DNA of 64,000 bases from Sulfurovum sp. (GTDB taxonomy: Bacteria; Campylobacterota; Campylobacteria; Campylobacterales; Sulfurovaceae). The stretch spans positions 62,001 to 126,000 of the forward strand of contig JAUZSQ010000110.1 of assembly GCA_030949325.1 (NCBI GenBank), given 5' to 3'. The translations under genes and the position numbers were made by a program. Positions 20,389-31,339 of this stretch are shown in pieces; the first letter of the stretch is position 1; each line of letters opens with the position of its first letter. The notes under the pieces were generated by a model, which was given only the letters and a program-made list of their open reading frames with translations, had not been told where the DNA came from and made no database searches.

Positions 20389-21759
20389 TTATATTTCTCT
20401 CTTTATTGCTTCTGCTACACTTTCGGCTTTGGTGCCCAAAACAATTTGGATACTTTTGCTATCGGGACGAATCACCCCTTTTGCTCCTAGTGCCTTAAAG
20501 GTATCTGTCTCTAAGAGGCTGTTGTCTTGGACAGATATACGAAGCCTCGTAATACAAGAATCTACATCTACAATATTCTCAACTCCTCCTAGTGCTTCTA
20601 TGAAAGCCAAGGCTTCTTCTTTAGTATTTAGGGTTTTCTCTGCGTCGCTCTCTTCAAATATTTTGAGCTTAAACCATTTGATGGTGTAGTAAGAGAGTAT
20701 AAAATACACGAGTGCAAAGACCAAGCCCAAAGGCAGTATCAAGAGAGGATTGGTAGAGAGCTTATAATTAATGACATAATCTATCAGTCCAGCAGAAAAG
20801 CCAAATCCTATATGAATATCCAACATCTGTGCCATCGCAAGAGCCAATCCAGTCAGAAGTGCATGAAGCAAAAACAATAATGGGGCTATAAACAAAAAGA
20901 GAAACTCCAAAGGTTCAGTAATCCCTGTGATAAAAGAAGTGAGTGCCACGCTTAGGAGTATCGCACCCACACGCTTTTGCGAAGACTTAGGAGTATGTAA
21001 ATAGATAGCATAGGCCATAGAAGGTAAGCCAAACATCATGACGACATAAAAGCCAGACATATACGTCCCTGCTGTCTTGTCTCCTGCAAAGAATCGGTGC
21101 AAATCACCATGGGCAACGACTTCTATACCGTCTTTGATATAGGTATATTCTCCTAGTTGAAACCAAAAGATAGAATTGAGTATATGATGTAAACCTAGAG
21201 GGATGAGCAGACGATTGAGTGTACCATAGATAAAAGTACCTACTTCATTGAGTCCGATAATCGCATCGGAAAAGGCATTGATACCTGCTTGTGCAAAGTG
21301 CCAAAAATACCCTGCCAATACTCCTACAACAATAGCCCCAATGGCTGTAACAATAGGCACAAAGCGTTTACCTCCAAAGAATCCCAAAAATTCGGGAAGT
21401 ACAATGGCATGAAAACGGTTATACAATGACCCTGCTAAAACACCGATGATAATCCCAATAAACACACCCATATTGACCTCACTATCAATGCTCAAATAGA
21501 CAGCCTTGGCGATGAGTACCCCAATAGCCCCAGAGAGTGCGGCTGCTCCATCATTATTTTTGGTAAGACCATAGGCGATACCAATACCAAAGAGAAGGTC
21601 AAGATTGGAAAAGATAGCGTCTCCAGCTGATTTCATGATAAGGGCTACTTGTCCATCAAACACATCTCCAAATCCCAAACGTAAAAGTAAAGCAGCCACG
21701 GGGAGTACTGCAATAGGAGTCATCAGGGCTTTGCCAATTTTTTGTAATAGATTAAACAT
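20389..21759 (-). CDS. nagE: PTS N-acetylglucosamine/glucose-type EIICB
   Basis: Multi-TM EIIC, GITEPLEFLFLF, EIIB cysteine motif DVDSCITRLRISV; no EIIA domain fused. Confidence 0.9.
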   Translation of the reverse strand: MFNLLQKIGKALMTPIAVLPVAALLLRLGFGDVFDGQVALIMKSAGDAIFSNLDLLFGIGIAYGLTKNNDGAAALSGAIGVLIAKAVYLSIDSEVNMGVFIGIIIGVLAGSLYNRFHAIVLPEFLGFFGGKRFVPIVTAIGAIVVGVLAGYFWHFAQAGINAFSDAIIGLNEVGTFIYGTLNRLLIPLGLHHILNSIFWFQLGEYTYIKDGIEVVAHGDLHRFFAGDKTAGTYMSGFYVVMMFGLPSMAYAIYLHTPKSSQKRVGAILLSVALTSFITGITEPLEFLFLFIAPLLFLLHALLTGLALAMAQMLDIHIGFGFSAGLIDYVINYKLSTNPLLILPLGLVFALVYFILSYYTIKWFKLKIFEESDAEKTLNTKEEALAFIEALGGVENIVDVDSCITRLRISVQDNSLLETDTFKALGAKGVIRPDSKSIQIVLGTKAESVAEAIKREI

Positions 21760-23555
21760 GACGTATAGTCTCCTTGGTGTGTGCAATACTTTTAGGTGAG
21801 ACAGAGAGTGTCTCTATCCCTAGTGAGATGAGGTCTGCGATAGCTTTGTCATTGGATGCGAGTTCTCCACAAATACTTACAGGTTTGGTAGCGTGTTTCA
21901 TCAGCATTTTAATTGCAGAAAATACCACAGGTGAAAGGACATCTATTTTGAGAATAGGGTGTGTTCGTTCTGTGGCAAAGAGGTATTGGGTGAGGTCATT
22001 CGTACCAATAGAATAAAAATCAACCACTTCATTGAAGGACTCAATCAAAAAGAGTACGGAAGGTACTTCCACCATAATACCAAAGGCAATATGCCCAATA
22101 TCAATATGCTGTTTCTTGGCAACATTGAGGGCAAAGGTTTTCGCTGAGACGAATTCTTCTGCAGTTGAGACCATAGGAAACATAATCTTTATCTTTTTGC
22201 CCTGAGAAGCGATAAAAATTGCATGAAGTTGTTCGGCAATAATCTCAGGATGGGTACGAAAAAGGCGAATACCTCTGATACCTAAAAAAGGATTACTTTC
22301 TAAAGGGATATTTATGTAAGGTAAGGCTTTATCTCCTCCGACATCGAGTGTGCGTATGGTAATGTCTTCAAAATATCTACATATTTCTGTATAGGCATCA
22401 ATTTGGGTTTGCAAAGTAGGTTGCTTGGCTTGAAAGAGAAACTCAGAACGCAAAAGCCCTATCCCTTCAGCCCCTTCTTGCTTGGCTTGGGATGCAGAAC
22501 GTACATCGCCTACATTGGCATAGACTTTGATGGTTTTTCCTGCCAAGGTTTCTGCTTTTTGCAAACGTTTGGCATGGACAGAGGCTTGGCTTGTTTGGTT
22601 GAATGCTTTGTATTTATGTGCTTGTTGTAGCTCTTGGGTACTAGGAGAGGGGAGTACAACTCCTGCGTTGGCATCTAAGATAATGGTGTTTTGTGCGATT
22701 AAATCTTTATCCGTGATACTAAGTGAGGGGATAGCTAATCCTCGTAAAAGTATGGCTGTATGTGAATGGATAGAAGTCTCTTGCAATATCACACCTTGGA
22801 CATTACTCTGTGAGAGTTTGTCTATTTCAGAGGGTAAGAGGTCTTTTGCCAAAAGGATAAAGGCTTCTTGGGGAAAGATAAGTGAGGCAGTTTTACCTAA
22901 ATACGATTGTACACGTTGACATATATCTTGATAATCTACAATTTTACTCGAAAGAGGGGTACTTTTGAGTATCTGACACTCTTGTGCTATTTTGCTTTCA
23001 AAAGATTCTAGGGTAGTACATTCTTCTTGTAGGGTAAGGAGTAATGCTTTTTGTGCCAAAGCGATAGGGGTATCACTTTGTTGTAGTGCTTCAATACTTT
23101 GTGAGATTGCCTCGCTAAAAGAGTAATGACTCTCTTGTGAGCTATAGACCTTTTGATAGGAGATGAGAGGAGCGATGGCAATACCTTTGGCGATAATCTC
23201 CCCTTCTATCGTAGGACTCTCATAGTGGTGTGTACTTTTGCTAATGCTTAGTATCGCTGTATCTTTTTGCATCAGTGACTCAAAAAGTAGGGCTAATGCT
23301 TTTTGTCCAATTTGAGCGTCTTTGCCTTGGGTGCTGAGGATAAAGGTATCTCCTTGGACTAAAGACAGAGAAAGTAAGGTATTGACCTTTTTGGCATTGA
23401 CAGCCCTATCATTGACTATGATTTGGACTTTAGCATGGAAAGTCTTTGCCAAACTTGTAAATTGGGCAATGGGTCTAAGGTGAAAGCCATTACTAGAGCG
23501 TAACGGTGAGTGTGAGGGTCAAAGGCTTGGTAAATAGGGTATATAAAAATTGCAT
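21752..23555 (-). CDS. ptsI: HPr-EI fusion phosphotransferase (apparent frameshift near 23500)
   Basis: EI motifs GVILQETSIHSHTAILLRGLAIP, RTLDVGGDKALPY, FYSIGTNDLTQYL; upstream in another frame MQFLYTLFTKPLTLTLTVTLSNGFHLRPIAQFTSLAKTF supplies the HPr active-site His. Confidence 0.88.
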
Positions 23556-23633
23556 AAGTCTCTTTTGATTTTGATAACTAAAGTATAGCAAATATTTGTT
23601 ATACTGAGCGTTAGTCTAAAAAGAGGAATCCTA

Positions 23634-25370
23634 TTGAAACACTTGATTGAATTTATTGAAACAAACAATGTGCGTAAAACAGTCATTTTTGAGCATCTCA
23701 AATGTAACAAAGAAGAAGCACAACTCTTGCAATATATCTGTAAACGTTATGTCTCAGGCTTAGAAGATGTAGCCGTATTAGAATGGTTGAAAGAGCATTT
23801 TGACTCCGAAAACTATCTTTACCTGCACAAATTGGGATTGGTCAAAAAGCTATTGGATTTAGGATGGATAATACAAATGAGTTTTGGACAAGTCAAAGCC
23901 CATGAGAGTTCCAAGCTTGAATTACTTTCTGCGTCTGTCACACCTAGTATTGCCTTGTTACGTTTACTCGAAGAAGGTTCTTTGGAGATTACGCTACCTG
24001 AGGTTAAACCTTATACCGACCATTTAGAGTATCTTCAAGACCAATTTGATATGGTAGCACTCTTACACAAAATCGCCACATTCAAGCAAAGTTTTGCCGA
24101 TAACTCTTTGAGTATAGGACGGCTTAAAAATAAATTGATTTTATTGACTAGGCGTATAGAAGAGCGTGTCAAAATGACGAAGACTCCTATTGATATAGAA
24201 GTATTTTTCACTGAAAAGGGTTTGGATGAGAAAGAAAAACGTATCTTTTTGGCTCTGCTCAAAGAAGAATACTCAGGAGGAGAAGGCTTATTTAGAGATA
24301 TGAATACGCTAATAGAACTCATTTCCTTTGATGAATACGAAAAGATTAAAAACCGTGCCTTACTCGAAGACGGTGCACGTCTCATCGCTGAGAAAATCAT
24401 AGATTATGAAGAGATACTCAATATGTTTGGTGGCGTAAGCCGTTCTTTTTACCTCGAAGATGAGGTCATGCAACGTATCATTCATCCTAAGAAAAAGAAA
24501 AAAGTAGCCAAACTCAAATTGGGTGAACTCATAGAAGAACAAGATATTTTTGAATACCTCAAACCCAAAACCAACCTAGATGATGTAGTCCTTAATGCCA
24601 AAACCAGAGAGACCTTGGAAAATGTGATTAAACAAGTTGATAAAAGTGTCTTTGCAAAGCTCAAAAAGTGGGGTATCAAAGAAAATCGTAAAGGCATAGA
24701 TGCACGTATTATCTTTTATGGTGTCGCAGGAACAGGCAAAACGATGACAGCTGTTTCTTTGGCAAAGACTCTCAAACGTCCTATTCTCTCTTTTGATTGT
24801 TCCAAAATCCTTTCTATGTATATCGGAGAATCAGAAAAAAATGTGCGTAAAATCTTTGATGATTTTAAAGAATTGAGCAAAAAGGCCAAAGTAGAACCCA
24901 TCTTATTACTCAATGAAGCCGACCAGTTTTTGAGTTCTCGAACTGAAGGTACGGGCAGTTCAGCAGATAAAATGCATAACCAAATGCAAAATATATTCTT
25001 GGAACAGATAGAAAAGTTTGAAGGTATTCTTATCGCTACAACCAACCTTTTGGGCAATATAGACAAGGCATTCTCTCGTCGTTTCAATTACAAAATAGAA
25101 TTCAAAAAACCTGCCAAAAAACAACGCCTACGTCTTTGGCAAGTCATGCTACCCGAAGGTGCCGACTATGAAGAAAGCTTTGATATCACTGCACTCACCC
25201 ACTACGAACTCACAGGTGGACAAATCAACCTCATCATCAAAAATACAGCTTACAAAGTCGCCGTAAGAGAAGAATCAGTCTTCGCAAACAAAGACTTCTT
25301 AGAAGAAATAGAAAAAGAACTAGGCTCCAACTTTGAAGGAGCAAAGAGTATGGGATTTAAGGTGAAGTAG
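23634..25370 (+). CDS. AAA+ ATPase with long N-terminal region
   Basis: Walker A YGVAGTGKTMTAVSL, PILLLNEADQFL, ATTNLLGNIDKAFSRRF. Confidence 0.85.
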   Translation: MKHLIEFIETNNVRKTVIFEHLKCNKEEAQLLQYICKRYVSGLEDVAVLEWLKEHFDSENYLYLHKLGLVKKLLDLGWIIQMSFGQVKAHESSKLELLSASVTPSIALLRLLEEGSLEITLPEVKPYTDHLEYLQDQFDMVALLHKIATFKQSFADNSLSIGRLKNKLILLTRRIEERVKMTKTPIDIEVFFTEKGLDEKEKRIFLALLKEEYSGGEGLFRDMNTLIELISFDEYEKIKNRALLEDGARLIAEKIIDYEEILNMFGGVSRSFYLEDEVMQRIIHPKKKKKVAKLKLGELIEEQDIFEYLKPKTNLDDVVLNAKTRETLENVIKQVDKSVFAKLKKWGIKENRKGIDARIIFYGVAGTGKTMTAVSLAKTLKRPILSFDCSKILSMYIGESEKNVRKIFDDFKELSKKAKVEPILLLNEADQFLSSRTEGTGSSADKMHNQMQNIFLEQIEKFEGILIATTNLLGNIDKAFSRRFNYKIEFKKPAKKQRLRLWQVMLPEGADYEESFDITALTHYELTGGQINLIIKNTAYKVAVREESVFANKDFLEEIEKELGSNFEGAKSMGFKVK

Positions 25371-25381
25371 AAAAGTATGAT

Positions 25382-25410
25382 TTGACATAATACACCAAAT
25401 GGAGTATAAT
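25382..25410 (+). promoter_or_regulatory. Consensus sigma70 promoter for the TA pair with imperfect operator palindrome
   Basis: TTGACA (25382-25387) - 17 nt - TATAAT (25405-25410); ATACaCC-AAAT-GGaGTAT lies between. Confidence 0.7.
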
Positions 25411-25441
25411 TATTGAAGATTCTAAATAAAGGTATAAAATT

Positions 25442-25696
25442 ATGAAAATTCAAACAAGTGTAAGAGTAGAAGATGTCTTTTATCATGAAGCAAAAGAGGT
25501 ATTCCAACGCTTCGGACTCACCTTTGGAGATGCTGTCAATATGTTTTTAGCCAAAGTATCTATGGAACAAGGTATTCCTTTTGATTTAACATTACCCAGT
25601 GATGAACTCAAAAGTCGTCTTGAAAATTTAGAAAAGAATATCAATACAGAAACCTATCAAACAAGAGATGCATTATTTGAGGATTTGGGAATCTAG
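25442..25696 (+). CDS. RelB/DinJ-type antitoxin
   Basis: MKIQTSVRVEDVFYHEAKEVFQRFGLTFGDAVNMFLAKV, RelB/DinJ ribbon-helix-helix. Confidence 0.85.
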   Translation: MKIQTSVRVEDVFYHEAKEVFQRFGLTFGDAVNMFLAKVSMEQGIPFDLTLPSDELKSRLENLEKNINTETYQTRDALFEDLGI

Positions 25697-25697
25697 T

Positions 25698-25988
25698 GTG
25701 TTAGAGATAAAGATTGAGAAAGGGTTTAAAAAAGATATTGCGAGAGATAAAAAGAGTGGACTTTATACGCTTAAAGATTTTGAGCTTTTAAAAATACTGA
25801 TTTCCTATCTTCATAATGAGCAAGAAATAGATGAGAAGTTTAAAAGACATCCTCTCAAAGGAAATATGAAAGGGTTTGAATCTTTGCATATTAAGGGAGA
25901 TTGGCTGTTAATTTTTCACATTGATAAAGTATGTTTAAATTTGTATATGCTAGGAAAGCATACACAAGTCTATAAGAAATTCAAATAA
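25698..25988 (+). CDS. YafQ-type mRNA interferase toxin
   Basis: KGFKKDIARDKKSG...HPLKGNMKGFESLHIKGDWLLIFHI; likely GTG start at 25698. Confidence 0.87.
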   Translation: MLEIKIEKGFKKDIARDKKSGLYTLKDFELLKILISYLHNEQEIDEKFKRHPLKGNMKGFESLHIKGDWLLIFHIDKVCLNLYMLGKHTQVYKKFK

Positions 25989-25992
25989 TATC

Positions 25993-26508
25993 CTACTTCA
26001 CCATCTCCACTTTCTCAGCTATGAGAGAGAGAATGCCTCCTTGGATATTGATAGGGGTGAATCCTGCGTTTTGTAAGATACGAGAGGCTGAGATGGAACG
26101 GTTTCCTGTTCTGCAATAGACGAGAATCTTTTTGTTTTTATCTTGTTTGAGCATGCCTAGGTTTTCGGATAGGGCTTGTAGAGGGATAAGTACAGCATCA
26201 TGTAAGTGACCTTCTTTGAATTCTTCTATGGTGCGTACATCTAGTAGGGTGATATTGTTGTCATTTTCTATGAGTTGTATGGCTATTTTGGCATCAATGG
26301 ATGCAAAGTTGGCAAGTATCCATCCTTTGGAGTAGGCAAACCATAAAAAGATGGCTATCATCGCTATCCAATAGGGTAAATTCATAGTATTTTTATCTTT
26401 GCTCAAAGTATTGTTCCTTATATTAATTATAATTAATTTTGATATTATAGCGATACTTTTCTTTTGTTTCACATAGTTACATAGAAAAAGTAAATCTCTA
26501 CAAAGCAT
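25993..26508 (-). CDS. Rhodanese-like domain protein with N-terminal TM (start probably at internal MNLPYW)
   Basis: LLDVRTIEEFKEGHLHDAVLIPL, VYCRTGNRS active-site loop. Confidence 0.88.
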   Translation of the reverse strand: MLCRDLLFLCNYVKQKKSIAIISKLIIINIRNNTLSKDKNTMNLPYWIAMIAIFLWFAYSKGWILANFASIDAKIAIQLIENDNNITLLDVRTIEEFKEGHLHDAVLIPLQALSENLGMLKQDKNKKILVYCRTGNRSISASRILQNAGFTPINIQGGILSLIAEKVEMVK

Positions 26509-26592
26509 ACAAATCCAAAAACATTTTAATCACTTTTTAGCTATTATCAAAGTAATATTCTGAGAATGGATGAAAAAACTTAAGGGATTAAT

Positions 26593-26982
26593 ATGACTCA
26601 TGTAATTACAGAACACCCATACTTTGGTGTATTTGTTCTATTCGCACTGACAGCAGTAGCCTTTCCTGTTACGCTATTTTTGGCACGACTTGTTTCTAGG
26701 AAATTTGCACGACTTGATACAGAAAGACTCAAACTGAGTATTTATGAATGTGGACCAGAAGTGACTAAGCAACCCAATACTATTTCCACTCAATTTTATT
26801 TGATTGCTTTGTTGTTTATTTTGTTTGATGTAGAGATTATTTTTATGTTCCCTTGGGCAATTGACTTTAGACTCTTGGGTTGGTTTGGTTTTGTTGAGAT
26901 GTTATTATTTATATTATTACTTACGATTGGTTTCGTATATGCATGGAAAAAAGGAGCACTTGAATGGCACAGCATCAAGTAA
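26593..26982 (+). CDS. nuoA: NADH-quinone oxidoreductase subunit A
   Basis: [20 protein letters not shown]. Confidence 0.95.
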   Translation: MTHVITEHPYFGVFVLFALTAVAFPVTLFLARLVSRKFARLDTERLKLSIYECGPEVTKQPNTISTQFYLIALLFILFDVEIIFMFPWAIDFRLLGWFGFVEMLLFILLLTIGFVYAWKKGALEWHSIK

Positions 26983-27506
26983 ATTATGCCTCATCGGCAG
27001 GATTACCGATAGCGTTAACATCGGTAGATAAATTGGTAAACTGGGGGCGTTCAAACTCGCTTTGGCCTTTGACGTATGGACTCGCATGTTGTGCGATTGA
27101 GATGATGGCATCGGGAGCTTCTCGTTATGACTTCGACAGAATGGGGACGATTTTTAGAGCAAGTCCACGACAAGCAGACGTGATGATACTCGCAGGTACG
27201 CTTTCTAAGAAACATGCAGAGTTTGCAAGAAGATTATACGACCAAATGACAGAGCCTAAGTGGGTGATTTCTATGGGGTCTTGTGCCAATACGGGTGGTA
27301 TGTTTAATACCTATGCAACCGTCCAAGGTGTAGATAGGATTATCCCTGTGGATATTTATCTTCCAGGTTGTGCACCTCGTCCTGAGACACTGCAATATGC
27401 GATGATGATGCTTCAAAAGAAAATTCGTAAAGAGTCTGCTGATATGAAGAAAAATACCAAGCAAGATTTGACAACACAAACAGGCAAAAGAGCGAGGTTA
27501 ATCTAA
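26964..27506 (+). CDS. nuoB: NADH-quinone oxidoreductase subunit B
   Basis: [33 protein letters not shown]. Confidence 0.97.
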   Translation: MAQHQVNYASSAGLPIALTSVDKLVNWGRSNSLWPLTYGLACCAIEMMASGASRYDFDRMGTIFRASPRQADVMILAGTLSKKHAEFARRLYDQMTEPKWVISMGSCANTGGMFNTYATVQGVDRIIPVDIYLPGCAPRPETLQYAMMMLQKKIRKESADMKKNTKQDLTTQTGKRARLI

Positions 27507-28265
27507 TGAGAAAATATGTACCAAAAGACAATGTCCAAGGAAAAGCGTATTATACAGATAGATTTTGGGTCTCTCCTCGTGTCGTCAGAGATGCTGTAGA
27601 AGATGCACATTTTGCAACAGTGGTAGAGGCTGTATCTTCATGGAGCAATGAGACGTATATCGAATTGGGTCAATTGGTGATTCATATCAAGCCAGAAGAC
27701 AACTTTACGGTTATGAAAACACTCAAGGAGCTTTGTGGATATACACAGTGTTCAGAGCAATCGGCTGTAGATTATTTGGCAAAAGACAAAGAGTTTGAAC
27801 TGTTTTGGCAACTGCTCAATATCACAGAAGCCAAGAGAATCCGAGTCGTTTGTCGTTTGGCACAAGGCTTGGCGATTGAAAGTATTGAACCTTTGTATAA
27901 ATCTGCGAACTTTGCAGAGAGAGAAATGTTTGATATGTTTGGTATCAAAGTCAACAATCACCCCTTCTTGAAGCGTATTCTTATGCCTGATGATTGGGAA
28001 GGAAATCCTTTACTCAAAACCTATCCTTTGCATGGAGATGAATTTGCTTCATGGTATGAAGTTGATAAAATCTTTGGTAAAGAGTACCGTGATATTATCG
28101 GACCTGAAAATAGAGACCCTGGTAAAATAGATATTGCAGATACCAAGCGTTTTTTCTCGTATTGGATATGAAGTACCATTTGGTGCAGAGTATAATGCTG
28201 ATGAAGAAGTTGCTATTGAATATAGTGAAACAGCATTGGTAAACTATAACAAAAAAAACCTCTAA
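27506..28265 (+). CDS. nuoC: NADH-quinone oxidoreductase subunit C (apparent frameshift in the T run near 28150)
   Basis: ANFAEREMFDMFGIKVNNHPFLKRILMPDDW; continuation in other frame GYEVPFGAEYNADEEVAIEYSETALVNYNKKNL*. Confidence 0.93.
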
Positions 28266-28295
28266 GCAATTAGATGAGAGAAGATAGGAGTCGCG

Positions 28296-29525
28296 ATGCA
28301 AGTAGCAAATAAATTATCACCCTTTTTTGAAAACCTCAATTTTGAGCGTGATGACAATACAATGGTTATCAACTTTGGTCCTCAACATCCTTCAGCACAT
28401 GGTCAGCTTAGATTGGTGCTTGAGCTAGATGGTGAACAAGTGGTAAAGGCCTATCCTGATATTGGATATCTTCACCGTGGTATCGAAAAAATGGCTGAGA
28501 ATATGACCTATAACGAGTTCTTGCCTACAACAGATAGGCTTGATTATATCGCTTCTACTTCTAATAACTATGCCTATGCCTTGGCTGTAGAGAAACTCAT
28601 CGGCGTAGAAGCACCAAGACGAGCACAAGTCATTAGAACGATTTTACTAGAGCTTAACCGTATTATCTCTCACCTCTTTTTCGTCGCAACCCATGCCCTT
28701 GATGTTGGAGCGATGTCCGTGTTCTTGTATGCCTTTAGAGAACGTGAATTTGCTATGGACTTAATGGAAGACTATTGTGGAGCGAGATTGACACATTCTG
28801 CTGTGCGTATTGGTGGTGTTCCTTTGGACTTACCTGCAGGTTGGTTAGAAAATGCTGCGGCATTTTGTGATAAAGTAGATCATGAAGTAGAGCATACTTA
28901 TGAAGCACTTTTGACGCAAAATCGTATTTGGAAGATGCGTTTGGAAGATGTAGGAGTCATTTCTGCTGAAGATGCACTCTCATGGGGTTGTACAGGCGTT
29001 ATGCTTAGAGGTTCAGGTGTCAAATGGGACATTAGAAAAGAAGAGCCTTATGAGTTGTATTCTGAACTAGACTTTGATGTGCCTATCTCTGATAGATGTG
29101 ATTCTTATGGACGTTATAATTTGTATATGGCAGAGATGAAGCAATCCACGCGTATTATCAGACAACTCATCCCTATGTATAAAGAGACAGAGCCTCAACT
29201 GATGGCACATTCTCCCAAATATATTTCTGCACCCAAAGAAGAGATTATGACACAAAATTATGCATTGATGCAACATTTTGTACTGGTCACGCAGGGAATG
29301 AGACCACCCAAAGGTGAAGTATATGTCCCTACAGAATCTCCCAAGGGTGAGCTAGGTTTCTATATCAAATCTGAAGGCGAACCTTATGCCTATAGACTCA
29401 AATGTAGAGCCCCTTCCTTTTTCCATACAGGGCTTTTGCAAAAACTTTTAGTGGGTACGTATATCGCTGATGTTGTCACGATTATTGGTACAACAAACAT
29501 TGTATTTGGAGAGGTGGATAGATAA
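28296..29525 (+). CDS. nuoD: NADH-quinone oxidoreductase subunit D
   Basis: [37 protein letters not shown]. Confidence 0.97.
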   Translation: MQVANKLSPFFENLNFERDDNTMVINFGPQHPSAHGQLRLVLELDGEQVVKAYPDIGYLHRGIEKMAENMTYNEFLPTTDRLDYIASTSNNYAYALAVEKLIGVEAPRRAQVIRTILLELNRIISHLFFVATHALDVGAMSVFLYAFREREFAMDLMEDYCGARLTHSAVRIGGVPLDLPAGWLENAAAFCDKVDHEVEHTYEALLTQNRIWKMRLEDVGVISAEDALSWGCTGVMLRGSGVKWDIRKEEPYELYSELDFDVPISDRCDSYGRYNLYMAEMKQSTRIIRQLIPMYKETEPQLMAHSPKYISAPKEEIMTQNYALMQHFVLVTQGMRPPKGEVYVPTESPKGELGFYIKSEGEPYAYRLKCRAPSFFHTGLLQKLLVGTYIADVVTIIGTTNIVFGEVDR

Positions 29526-29809
29526 TGAAAAGATATGATTTAAGACACTTAAAAGATGATTTCTATGACAGAATGCTTGAACTCATTGACAAAGGTATCA
29601 AAGTAGATGAAGTAGGTATTTTTATGTTTGAAGTAGGGGATTATTCTTCTATTCAAAAATCTGCTGATGTGATTAAAGCCTCAGGACACACTTTATTAAA
29701 TTCTCTAAAGTTCAATGAAGTAGATTGGACTATTGTAGTCAAAAAAGTCTCAGATGAGACGAAAGCAGAACGTATATCTGCACTGGAAGCTACAAAAGAA
29801 GAAGCATAA
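29525..29809 (+). CDS. Small complex I-associated protein in the nuoE position (Campylobacterota-type)
   Basis: 94-aa ORF overlapping the nuoD stop; no NuoE Fe-S Cys motif. Confidence 0.7.
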   Translation: MKRYDLRHLKDDFYDRMLELIDKGIKVDEVGIFMFEVGDYSSIQKSADVIKASGHTLLNSLKFNEVDWTIVVKKVSDETKAERISALEATKEEA

Positions 29810-29911
29810 GTCGCTTTTTTCTTTTTATGCGTTTGCACTATCCATGATGGCAATGTATAAAGATATTTCTCAATTATCTATTTATTTTAAACGCACTACA
29901 TATATTAATGT

Positions 29912-29939
29912 GATAGTATGATATATATATCATACTATC
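29912..29939. promoter_or_regulatory. Perfect 28-bp palindrome upstream of TA remnant (candidate autoregulatory operator)
   Basis: GATAGTATGATATATATATCATACTATC equals its own reverse complement. Confidence 0.7.
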
Positions 29940-29951
29940 TTGGAGCTTATT

Positions 29952-30140
29952 ATGCAAACATTAACAATAAATATTCAAAATGAAACTTTGACTGAAAAAG
30001 TTTTATGGATGTTAGAACATTTTAAAAGTGATGGACTTGAAATTATTTCAAGAGAAGATATTGAAGATCTAAAACTATTGAAATCTACAAGAGATGAAGA
30101 TACTATCTTATTTGAAGATTATTTAAAAAATGAAAATTGA
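29952..30140 (+). CDS. Antitoxin-like small protein
   Basis: MQTLTINIQNETLTEKVLWMLEHFKSDGLEIIS...FEDYLKNEN; overlaps the RelE-like ORF. Confidence 0.7.
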   Translation: MQTLTINIQNETLTEKVLWMLEHFKSDGLEIISREDIEDLKLLKSTRDEDTILFEDYLKNEN

Positions 30141-30285
30141 GATTAGAAAAAGTGCGATTAAAGATTTAAAGCATATTTCTGAACCAGCCTATAGATTAAG
30201 AGTTGGAAACTATAGAATACTCTTTGATATATTAGATGACAAAATAATAATTGCTAGAGTTTTGCATAGACAAAGTAGCTATTAA
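30130..30285 (+). pseudogene. RelE/ParE-family toxin remnant with an internal in-frame deletion (51 aa)
   Basis: MKIEIRKSAIKDLKHISEP|AYRLRVGNYRILFDILDDKIIIARVLHRQSSY: canonical N- and C-terminal parts joined without the middle helices. Confidence 0.65.
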
Positions 30286-30353
30286 AAAGCTCAGAGAGAA
30301 GAGATTATGGGAGAGTAGCAAAGGCTTGAATTTCAAGCCTTTGCTAAGAGGTA

Positions 30354-31339
30354 TTATTTAGCTTTTGCTACGATATCATTCATTACAAATGATGCATGGT
30401 TAAATGCAAGTGCAATAGAACCTTGGTCAGTAACTACATCACCGATAGTGTAAAGACCTGAAATGTTGGTCTCTAGTGTCTTTTCGTCCATGAGTGGTTC
30501 GTCCCATTTACCTGTTTCAATTTTAGAGTTTACAAGGAAATCTTTAGGGCTTGTTCCACCAAGAGCAAATACGATTCTGTCATAAATAGCATTACTTCCA
30601 TCTGTGAAGTTTACTTGTACGAGGTCACCTTCGGCGATTTCAACACTTTCAACATCTACACCCATTTTGTTAGCGAGTTTACCGTTATCGATATACTTCA
30701 TTGTCATTTCTGTGTTCGTTGGGTTCATTCTGTTAATGACAGCTTTTCTATAGTTGAGTGTGACTGTACAGTTTTGCATATCTTCAAGCTCTACTAAACC
30801 ATAGGCATACTCACCAGCAGTATCTCCACCACCAACAATCATCACTCTTTCGCCATCTTCTACTTTGGAGAGGTTAAAGTTTAATCTAGGTCTGATGGCT
30901 TTAGGGAATTTGTATCCTGGCTTGTTTGGTTTACCCATTCTACCTACAGATACGATCACATTTTTGGCTTTGACTACATCGTCGCCGACATTAATAGCAA
31001 AAAGACCATCGTCACCTTTAAGAACATTCCAAATTTCTGTGTTATAGACAAATTTTTCTAAAAGACCATGACTTGCAAGTAAATCATCCATTTGTTTGAT
31101 GTAAGCTTCTTTTGAACATTCTTCAAATCTTACATTACCAACAAAATCAAATTTGATACCCATCCAATCTCTATCGACTCTTTTACCTTTTTTGTAAAAT
31201 TTGTGAATCATGTCATTGTGATGTGCTGCTTTATCAAATACAACGATATTGTCAATTCCTGCGAGTTTGCTTCAATGGCACATGCCATTCCTCCAGGTCC
31301 TGCACCTACGATTGCGATGTCTACTATTTTATCTGCCAT
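30354..31339 (-). CDS. FAD-dependent NAD(P)H oxidoreductase, FqrB/thioredoxin reductase-like (apparent frameshift near 31270)
   Basis: MADKIVDIAIVGAGPGGMACAIEAN + GIDNIVVFDKAAHHNDMIHKFYKKGKRVD; second dinucleotide fold VMIVGGGDTAGEYA; C-term GLYTIGDVV. Confidence 0.82.

Noticed and set aside
22403-22919. Plus-strand ORFs opposite ptsI
   Set aside because: Shadow ORFs of the EI coding sequence; no domain-like motifs.
23634-25370. AAA+ protein next to a TA locus as part of a defence island
   Set aside because: Reads like a conserved Campylobacterota AAA+ (CDC48-like) housekeeping protein; no nuclease or effector partner.
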